Shown: in pieces, positions 57,728-64,000 of the stretch
How the letters are laid out: every line of letters begins with the position of its first letter
Position numbering within the stretch: position 1 is the stretch's first letter
NCBI GenBank assembly: GCA_963768085.1
Contig: CAVYGO010000002.1
Coordinates: 124,001-188,000, forward strand
Origin: Pukyongia sp963768085
GTDB taxonomy: Bacteria; Bacteroidota; Bacteroidia; Flavobacteriales; Flavobacteriaceae
Direction of reading: 5' to 3'
Length of the DNA stretch: 64,000 bases
Position numbers and translations under genes: made by a program
The notes under the pieces: generated by a model
Databases searched by the model: none
Seen by the model: only the letters and a program-made list of their open reading frames with translations
Told to the model about the DNA's origin: nothing

Positions 57728-59134
57728 ATGAAGAAATTTCAACTAGGAAGCTGGTTATTGTTATTTTTTCTCGCGCTCCAATTTACTGCCTGTGATAATG
57801 AACCTCTTGAAGGAGAATTTCCACAGGAAGAGGTAGTAATAGCCGGGGAAGGACAGTTTGTCGCCACTATTGGTGGCCAAGCATGGACGGCCAGTACGGC
57901 AGCTGCAGTCTTTAATGGTGATAATTCTCTGGTGATCACCGGAGAATTAGATGCTACAGGACAGAGCATATCGCTAAATGTAGAAAATGGAAGTGAAGGT
58001 ACATTCGATCTTTCAGCCGGTGCTGGGACGCTTAACAGTGCCGTCTATATTGATGCAGACCAGACCAACCCCTTTATCTCAGATACAGCTTTAGGTGGTT
58101 TCGGTCAATTAACTATTACTGAAATTGATATAGATGCGTCTACTATCTCTGGAAATTTCAGTTTTGAAGGCGTGCGAATCGCTCTGGATGCGGATGGAAA
58201 CCCAATAACCGATGGGAACGGCAATCCAGTAATCGAGAATGTTTCTATTTCCAATGGTGCCTTTAATTCAATTCCTTACACTGAAAACGCCGGTGGCGGA
58301 GGTGGAGGAGGAGGAGGAGGAGGTATGCTGGATCCCTTCTTCGCTAAGGTTGATGGCGTTAATTTCGAACCTCAAACTGTAAATTCCACACGGAACGTAA
58401 TATCGGATGTTCCTATGATAAATATAATAGCTCTTAATGCAGCCGGGGAAAAGATCAGGATCGACATACCCGAAACACTTGGATTGGGTACATTCGCCAT
58501 GGAACAGCTATCCGACGGCACAAAATTAATCGCGCAATACAATGCAGGATTAGGTACCGAAGACCTGTCTTCAAATCCAGGTACTATAGAAATTCTGGAA
58601 TTCAATACATTAATTGGACGCATAGTTGCCAATTTCGCATTCACTGCTACAGATCCGTTAGGGATCGATCCAACGGTTGTAGAAATAACCGATGGTAATT
58701 TTGAAGTACTTTACGAACCAGGAGCTACCAATGCCAATAATAGCATGAGTGCCAGTATAGATGGTGCGAGTTGGTCGGCTAATTTCACGGATGCTTTTGA
58801 ATTTGATTTCTCAGGTACCGAAACAGTTACCGCCAGAGGTTATAACAGTGAAACCGGAGAATCCATTGAAATTACATTCCCGAAAAACCTTGATCCAGGT
58901 AGTCACGACTTTGTAAGTGCCGCGGCACCAGGTGAGTCTATCGCAAAATTATTTACAGAGCCGGGTGGAACACCATTCACGTCCACAGACGGTAGTATCA
59001 TTGTGATTGCGAATGACCTCGCTACCGGAGGAACCATAGAAGCGGCTTTCCTCTTCCTTGCTGAAGATCTTAGTGGTACGAATCCGTCAACTTTCAATAT
59101 TACAAATGGGCAATTTTTAGTTGAATTACCCTAG
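57728..59134 (+). CDS. Lipoprotein with three DUF6252-like repeats
   Basis: A 468-residue lipoprotein: the signal peptide ends LQFTAC (Cys at about residue 22). Three similar domains of about 120-140 residues follow. Each begins with a VDG/IDG/IGG-type strand (ATIGGQAWTAS, AKVDGVNFEPQ, ASIDGASWSANF) and closes with an ISNGAF, ITDGNF or ITNGQF motif. Domains one and two are joined by a poly-Gly linker (about residue 195). These features fit DUF6252. Role unknown; surface exposure is likely. Confidence 0.8.
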   Translation: MKKFQLGSWLLLFFLALQFTACDNEPLEGEFPQEEVVIAGEGQFVATIGGQAWTASTAAAVFNGDNSLVITGELDATGQSISLNVENGSEGTFDLSAGAGTLNSAVYIDADQTNPFISDTALGGFGQLTITEIDIDASTISGNFSFEGVRIALDADGNPITDGNGNPVIENVSISNGAFNSIPYTENAGGGGGGGGGGGMLDPFFAKVDGVNFEPQTVNSTRNVISDVPMINIIALNAAGEKIRIDIPETLGLGTFAMEQLSDGTKLIAQYNAGLGTEDLSSNPGTIEILEFNTLIGRIVANFAFTATDPLGIDPTVVEITDGNFEVLYEPGATNANNSMSASIDGASWSANFTDAFEFDFSGTETVTARGYNSETGESIEITFPKNLDPGSHDFVSAAAPGESIAKLFTEPGGTPFTSTDGSIIVIANDLATGGTIEAAFLFLAEDLSGTNPSTFNITNGQFLVELP

Positions 59135-59155
59135 TATACAAGATTTTAAGACAAT

Positions 59156-59195
59156 AAAAAACCGCTAATCCAGTAAAGGTTTAGCGGTTTTTTTT
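59156..59195 (+). terminator. Terminator after the DUF6252-like lipoprotein gene
   Basis: AAAAAACCGCTAA pairs with TTAGCGGTTTTTT, with an inner loop of about 12 bases. T-tracts flank both sides, so it can also serve the convergent DUF2807 gene. Confidence 0.85.
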
Positions 59196-59207
59196 ATGGC
59201 AGGATAT

Positions 59208-59936
59208 TTAATTTGAGCTTATACTTCCTGATCCGGATACTTTGGTATCTCGTTTTTCCGGATTACCATCATATTCAATGTCACCTGAGCCACTAACACG
59301 CGCCTTAAGATACTTGCTCGCATATACCGATGCGTCACCTGATCCCGAAACCGTGGCATTTGTATTTTCAGAACGCAGACCATCACCATCAAAATCGCCA
59401 CTTCCGGTGACTCTCACTTTGAGATCGGTAGTGTTTCCTGTTACTTCAATATCACCCGAGCCCGTAACCGTTGCTTCCACAGAATTTGCTGCAACTGCCA
59501 GGTTAACATCTCCCGAACCGGTTATATTGATTTCAAGTTCATCGCTATTGATTGTATCCTCCGTATCAATATCTCCTGATCCCGTTAAGGATACTTCAGA
59601 GATATCATCGAATGGAACATACACATGGATACCTTTTTTGGTTTTCAGATAGGTGTTCTTTTTCGTACGTATCTTCAAAGCTCCATTTTCAACTTCCACG
59701 ATCACATATTCCTGAAGATTCTCATCGGTTTTCACAGTGATAGTTCCTTCTGAACCTTTTTGAAGATGCACATCCATTGAACCTATTCCTTTAATAGCAT
59801 CATAATTATCGGTGTTTACCGTTCGTGTGGTAACATTTCCGTTACCAACAACTTTCTCACCCCATTGGGCCATCATATCACCACATCCGAAAATTATCAG
59901 AGAAACGGCGAGTGTAAATTTTGCTAATTTGTTCAT
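59208..59936 (-). CDS. DUF2807 head-GIN domain protein, exported
   Basis: A 242-residue protein with a lipoprotein-type or cleavable signal (IIFGCGDMMAQ) and a right-handed beta-helix-like domain. It is built on repeated TGSGD/SGSGD motifs (VSLTGSGDIDTED, VTGSGDIEVTG, VSGSGDASVYA, VSGSGDIEYDG), seen at least six times. DUF2807 proteins are putative autotransporter-like adhesins; function unproven. It is the last gene of the sigma-factor operon. Confidence 0.87.
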   Translation of the reverse strand: MNKLAKFTLAVSLIIFGCGDMMAQWGEKVVGNGNVTTRTVNTDNYDAIKGIGSMDVHLQKGSEGTITVKTDENLQEYVIVEVENGALKIRTKKNTYLKTKKGIHVYVPFDDISEVSLTGSGDIDTEDTINSDELEINITGSGDVNLAVAANSVEATVTGSGDIEVTGNTTDLKVRVTGSGDFDGDGLRSENTNATVSGSGDASVYASKYLKARVSGSGDIEYDGNPEKRDTKVSGSGSISSN

Positions 59937-59955
59937 GCTTTTTGTTTTTTGGTGA

Positions 59956-61044
59956 TTATTGTTTCTTAAGGCTTACCCCGCCATAGGTGGAGTTAATATC
60001 AATAGTATTTCCGGAATTCTCTGTTCCATGGTATCCTTCGTATAATTTGTTAGAATTGCTTTTGTCACTGCGTGTAATTTTCAATTCATCATCGTCATTG
60101 AAACCCGCGTATGAAAGCTTAACTATGAAATCAAAATTCAATCCACTGTCATAGCCTAATTTAACACCAGTGTAATCGGATTTTATAACTACTTCTTTGA
60201 CGGAAGAAGCAAGTCTGCTCACCGAAATGGAGCCATAGTCAGTATTGAGATTAAGTGAACCACTTACCGTCCCGATCTTGTTGGGTATATAATTTCCCCG
60301 CCCAACAAGAGTATTGACCTTCCCTACGATCAGCTTCCCGTAATCACTATTGTAATTAAGATCGTTTACTTCCAGAATCTCAGATTTGGTATAATCGGCC
60401 TTCAACTCGATCTTGTCAGCTTTGTCTAGGGTAAATCCGGAGTAATCCGCATTAATGCGCCCACTTTTCATATAATCGATGGTCGAGTTGTTCGTATAAT
60501 CGAAATTTAGCAAGTTGTTTTCGGCCATTAAATCACCAATTATGAGCTGCCCATAGTCACAACTTATCTTTGCATTTCCTTCGAGGCGGTTCAGACTAAT
60601 GGATCCGTAGTCATTTCCAAGGTCCACCGAATTTGTCACAGGGAGTTTGATCACATAATTGATCTCCATATGAACATTATTCTTTTTCCCCCAGAAGCTC
60701 CAGGAACTTTTCTTTCCTCCATTAAAGATGGTCTCAGCACTAACCTGCGAGGCACTTCCCGAAAACTCAACATCGATATCGTCAAGTCGCTCCTGAACCT
60801 TTTCTTCATTGTCACCGTTCGTGGTTATAGTTACTTCAATCACTGTTCTGTTCTCGTTCCAGCTTGTCACATCAATATTACCATACGAGTTCATCACGCG
60901 AAGACTTGCATTGGCATTCACTGTATATTCTTTATTCAAAGTTTTGGTTTTGGTGTACTTTCCTTTGAATTTGTCGTTAGCCATTACCATCATTGGCAAC
61001 AGCAAGATTATAATTAGGGATTTAAATAGTAATTTCATTTTCAT
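59956..61044 (-). CDS. DUF4097-like beta-helix protein, exported
   Basis: A 362-residue protein with a signal peptide (ending MVMA) and a long parallel-beta pattern built on recurring DYG/DYT/DYS motifs (LGNDYGSISL, SCDYGQLIIGDL, NADYSGFTL, NSDYGKLIVGKV, NTDYGSISVSRL), with an STYGGVSLKK end. This resembles DUF4097 proteins that accompany anti-sigma genes in Bacteroidota. Its start overlaps the anti-sigma gene by 23 bp, so it is tightly linked to it. No activity is known. Confidence 0.78.
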   Translation of the reverse strand: MKMKLLFKSLIIILLLPMMVMANDKFKGKYTKTKTLNKEYTVNANASLRVMNSYGNIDVTSWNENRTVIEVTITTNGDNEEKVQERLDDIDVEFSGSASQVSAETIFNGGKKSSWSFWGKKNNVHMEINYVIKLPVTNSVDLGNDYGSISLNRLEGNAKISCDYGQLIIGDLMAENNLLNFDYTNNSTIDYMKSGRINADYSGFTLDKADKIELKADYTKSEILEVNDLNYNSDYGKLIVGKVNTLVGRGNYIPNKIGTVSGSLNLNTDYGSISVSRLASSVKEVVIKSDYTGVKLGYDSGLNFDFIVKLSYAGFNDDDELKITRSDKSNSNKLYEGYHGTENSGNTIDINSTYGGVSLKKQ

Positions 61045-61564
61045 TCATTTTTAGGTTTTCAAAATCCTCGATGATTGTTACAACATGCTCGAGCAGATCG
61101 ATACGACTCTGGAAATTGGAAATCATTGCGTAGATCACGCGTTTGTCATTTCCGCTTTCCACCAGGTCGATCTTGAGCTGCTGGTATTCCTTTTCGAGGT
61201 TTGTTATCTGTTTTAATGCGTCATCGATAAGCTGTTTGGTTTCAGGAGTTTCGAAACTCTTTAGTTTATCTATTTCATTGTTGATGGCTGATACAAAAAA
61301 AGTTTGTGTCTGCTCCATTTCCGGAGAGACACTCGCTAATTCACCTGATGGTTGGGGACTTTTCATCAAAGAAAATCCGATACCCAGAATTACCACAATG
61401 GATGCGGCGATGGACAATGGTTTCCACCAGTTTCGTTGTGGTTTGGCTTCCTGTTGGGCGTTTAAACGGTCCAGAAAACGCTTCTGGTGACCGTCTGGCG
61501 TTTCGTGCACATCGAAAGTGCCTTCCAGGGATTCAAACAATGTATCTATAGTATCTTTTTTCAT
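61022..61564 (-). CDS. Putative anti-sigma factor, single membrane pass
   Basis: A 180-residue protein with a cytoplasmic N-terminus (about residues 1-45), one membrane segment (PLSIAASIVVILGIGFSLM) and an extracytoplasmic helical region with a predicted coiled coil (QLIDDALKQITNLEKEYQQL). No zinc-binding HxxxCxxC motif is present. Position two bases after the sigma gene and this topology suggest it holds the sigma factor at the membrane. Confidence 0.8.
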   Translation of the reverse strand: MKKDTIDTLFESLEGTFDVHETPDGHQKRFLDRLNAQQEAKPQRNWWKPLSIAASIVVILGIGFSLMKSPQPSGELASVSPEMEQTQTFFVSAINNEIDKLKSFETPETKQLIDDALKQITNLEKEYQQLKIDLVESGNDKRVIYAMISNFQSRIDLLEHVVTIIEDFENLKMNENEITI

Positions 61565-61566
61565 GT

Positions 61567-62115
61567 TTATGCTGTTAACTTTTTACGCAAACTCTCTTTT
61601 GCTCTGGAGATCATCGTCCGGCAATTGGCATAACTGATCTTCATTATCTCACATATTTCTTCATAATCGTATCCTTCTATAAAATGGAGATTCAGAATTT
61701 TTGAATAGCTGTCATGCAGCTCATCCATGCAGTCCAGCAATTTTTTAGCCTTGATATTTGAATGATCTTCATTCATAATTTCAATTTCCTCCTGTGCAGC
61801 TTCCACTGGAATTGCCTCTTCGGAGACCATGGTGTAACGATTCGATTTACGATATTGCGTAAGACTGTTGTTGATTACTATTCGTTTCAGCCATGCTCCA
61901 AAAGTGGCTTCACCTTTAAACGAATCCAGCTTGCTAAACGCAGTAATAAATGATTCCTGCATGATGTCTTCGGCTTCTGCACGATCTTTTATAATTCGCA
62001 ATGAAATATTGTACATCGCCTGCTGATACCGGTTATAGACTTCCAGTTGGGCCAATTGATTGCCTTGTTTACAAAGAACGATTAACGTATTTATATTTTG
62101 ACTGGTTAGCGACAA
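61567..62115 (-). CDS. ECF-type RNA polymerase sigma factor
   Basis: A 182-residue sigma factor with region 2 (RAEAEDIMQESFITAFSKL, FGAWLKRIVINNSL) and region 4 (NLHFIEGYDYEEICEIMKIS, ANCRTMISRAKESL). The operon order sigma, anti-sigma, DUF4097-like, DUF2807 suggests control of an envelope-stress or surface regulon. It is divergent from lon across a 219-bp spacer. Confidence 0.92.
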   Translation of the reverse strand: MSLTSQNINTLIVLCKQGNQLAQLEVYNRYQQAMYNISLRIIKDRAEAEDIMQESFITAFSKLDSFKGEATFGAWLKRIVINNSLTQYRKSNRYTMVSEEAIPVEAAQEEIEIMNEDHSNIKAKKLLDCMDELHDSYSKILNLHFIEGYDYEEICEIMKISYANCRTMISRAKESLRKKLTA

Positions 62116-62334
62116 TTAAAAAAACATATGTTTACCCTAAAGATAATCTACTTTGGTTTTTGTTACACTTACTATAATTATTTTTTTTGGGTTGGCATAA
62201 CAATTGTCCAATAGAAAGTGAAGAGTACACGAAATCCCGCCTTATAGAAGAGCTGCGGGATAATACGAATGTAAAATACACAAAAAGTACATTGGCACCC
62301 TTAGAAAAAGTGACACAATGTCTTAGATTAATAT

Positions 62335-64000
62335 ATGGGAAAAGCAAAATTGACTACAGTAGACAGTTTGTCATTTCAGGAACTTTCAGAAGATGCGGAT
62401 CTTATTCCACTGATGACTCCTGAGGATGAAGATGCAATGAATAAGGAAGACCTTCCCCAGGTGTTACCAATACTACCACTGCGCAATACAGTTTTATTCC
62501 CGGGAGTTGTGATACCTATTACGGCAGGACGGGATAAATCAATAAAACTAATCAATGAGACCAATAAAGGGAATAAGGTCATTGGAGTGGTATCTCAAAA
62601 AGAAGAATCCAAGGAAGAGCCGGAAATTCAGGATATAAACAGAATTGGAACAGTTGCACAGATATTACGAGTCTTGAAAATGCCTGATGGCAATACCACG
62701 GTGATCATACAGGGAAAAAAACGCTTCGAGGTGAATGAAATCATTACCACCGATCCTTATATGACTTCAACGATAAGCGAAGTCGAGGAAGCAAGGCCTG
62801 CTAAAGACAATGAAGAATTTAAGGCGATTATCGAGTCCATTAAGGAAATGGCTCTGGAGATCATTAAGGATAGTCCTAACATTCCTTCCGAGGCGGCATT
62901 CGCTATTAAAAATATAGAAAGCACTTCTTTCCTGGTCAATTTCGTTTCATCCAATTTGAACATTTCGGTAGAAGAGAAGCAAAAATTGCTCGAGATCAAC
63001 GACCTGAAAGAACGCGCACTGGAAACACTTCGCTACATGAACATTGAAATCCAGAAACTTTCACTGCGTCAGGATATTCAATCGAAGGTGGAAAGTGATA
63101 TCAGTCAGCAGCAGCGAGAGTATTTCCTTCATCAACAAATGAAAACCATACAGGAAGAGTTGGGAGGAACTTCTACTGAAGCTGAAATAGAGGAAATGCG
63201 CAGTCGAGGGAAGACAAAGCAATGGAAAGACGAAATACGCGAGCATTTTCAGAAGGAATTGGCCAAGATGCAACGTATGAATCCGCAAGTGGCCGAATAC
63301 AGCATCCAGAGAAACTATCTTGAACTTATCCTGGATCTTCCGTGGAATGAATACAGCACGGACAAATTCGACCTGAATCGCGCCCGCAAAATACTGGACC
63401 GGGATCATTATGGACTGGATGATGTGAAAAAACGCATTATTGAATACCTGGCCGTACTAAAATTGCGAAATGATATGAAATCTCCTATACTATGTCTTTA
63501 CGGGCCACCGGGTGTGGGTAAAACATCCTTGGGGAAGTCAGTCGCTGAAGCTCTCGGTAGAAAATATATTCGGATGTCCCTTGGCGGACTTCGGGACGAG
63601 GCAGAGATCAGGGGGCACCGTAAAACCTATATTGGGGCTATGCCGGGACGGATCGTTCAGAATATCAAAAAAGCCGGAACGTCCAACCCCGTGTTTGTAC
63701 TGGATGAAATTGATAAATTATCCATGGGACACCAGGGAGATCCTTCCTCGGCCATGCTCGAGGTTCTGGATCCGGAACAGAATAATGCCTTCTACGATAA
63801 TTTCCTTGAACTAGGATATGATCTTTCCAAAGTTATGTTCATTGCAACTTCAAACAGCCTGGGTACAATACAGCCAGCATTAAGAGACCGGATGGAGATC
63901 ATTAATGTTTCGGGTTATACCATAGAAGAAAAGGTTGAGATCGCAAAAAGACATTTACTATCCAAACAACTGAAGGAACACGGACTCACAAAGAAGCATC
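62335..64000 (+). CDS. lon: ATP-dependent protease Lon (partial, N-terminal two thirds)
   Basis: The reading frame begins at ATG 62335 and runs off the right edge with about 555 residues seen. The LON substrate-binding domain (LPILPLRNTVLFPGVVIPI) spans about residues 40-235, then coiled helices (QQQREYFLHQQMKTIQEELG), and the AAA+ domain with Walker A GPPGVGKTS (about residue 390) and Walker B VFVLDEIDKL (about residue 456). The serine-lysine protease domain is beyond the window. Lon degrades misfolded and regulatory proteins. The upstream GACACAATGTC (62312) is a short inverted repeat of unknown meaning. Confidence 0.96.
   Translation, partial: MGKAKLTTVDSLSFQELSEDADLIPLMTPEDEDAMNKEDLPQVLPILPLRNTVLFPGVVIPITAGRDKSIKLINETNKGNKVIGVVSQKEESKEEPEIQDINRIGTVAQILRVLKMPDGNTTVIIQGKKRFEVNEIITTDPYMTSTISEVEEARPAKDNEEFKAIIESIKEMALEIIKDSPNIPSEAAFAIKNIESTSFLVNFVSSNLNISVEEKQKLLEINDLKERALETLRYMNIEIQKLSLRQDIQSKVESDISQQQREYFLHQQMKTIQEELGGTSTEAEIEEMRSRGKTKQWKDEIREHFQKELAKMQRMNPQVAEYSIQRNYLELILDLPWNEYSTDKFDLNRARKILDRDHYGLDDVKKRIIEYLAVLKLRNDMKSPILCLYGPPGVGKTSLGKSVAEALGRKYIRMSLGGLRDEAEIRGHRKTYIGAMPGRIVQNIKKAGTSNPVFVLDEIDKLSMGHQGDPSSAMLEVLDPEQNNAFYDNFLELGYDLSKVMFIATSNSLGTIQPALRDRMEIINVSGYTIEEKVEIAKRHLLSKQLKEHGLTKKH

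Overview
The window looks like a chromosomal segment of a marine-type member of the Flavobacteriaceae (Bacteroidota). The evidence is the gliding-motility ABC transporter genes gldF/gldG, several proteins with type IX secretion (T9SS) sorting domains, lineage-restricted families (DUF6048, DUF6452, DUF4294, DUF6768, the CCC-motif membrane protein), many Bacteroidota-type -7 elements (TAnnTTTG), a 16S 3' end of the form CACCTCCTTTCT, and AT-rich spacers. I see no prophage, plasmid, insertion sequence or CRISPR array.

Layout. 0-4.4 kb: gldG (cut by the window edge), gldF, an ABM-fold protein and a SAM hydroxide adenosyltransferase on the minus strand, divergent from a PhoH-family ATPase and purC. 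4.4-16.7 kb: a large FG-GAP/ASPIC-UnbV protein, a T9SS-secreted repeat protein, a PagL-like lipid A deacylase, an alanine/sodium symporter, an SGNH-like plus MBOAT O-acylation pair, an M42 aminopeptidase and a DUF4294 protein. 16.9-22.9 kb: a complete rRNA operon (16S, tRNA-Ile, tRNA-Ala, 23S, 5S) with its own promoter and terminator. 22.9-35.3 kb: a second ASPIC-UnbV lipoprotein, a decayed murQ remnant, hemolysin III, a ZIP transporter, two RNA methyltransferases, an ECF sigma/DUF6768 pair, rocD and small membrane proteins.

35.3-44.2 kb holds four genes interrupted by about eleven frameshifts in total (a T9SS protein, a cysteine desulfurase, a TonB-dependent receptor, an M23 peptidase), beside an intact Smr-domain gene and a lipoprotein. 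A further frameshift interrupts the dihydrolipoyl dehydrogenase near 53.05 kb. The reading frames on each side of every break remain conserved and some of these genes are normally essential, so sequence error is at least as likely as decay. 44.3-46.9 kb: a ZapB-like coiled coil, zapA, a structured RNA resembling 6S RNA, and rny. 46.9-52.1 kb: an aldo/keto reductase, xerD, four tandem small outer-membrane beta-barrel genes with their own terminators, and aroQ. 52.2-59.1 kb: lpd, two msrB genes (one cytoplasmic, one exported), lipoproteins, an M48 protease, a UMF1-type MFS transporter and a three-repeat lipoprotein. 59.2-62.1 kb: an ECF sigma/anti-sigma/DUF4097-like/DUF2807 operon. The 5' part of lon runs off the right edge.

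Most of the content is housekeeping plus cell-envelope genes. The less ordinary points are the murQ remnant, the OMP tandem array with a perfect palindromic operator candidate, the 6S-like RNA, the duplicated GNRA-loop hairpins in the rRNA spacer and the frameshift cluster. I do not see a clearly new defence or mobile system.
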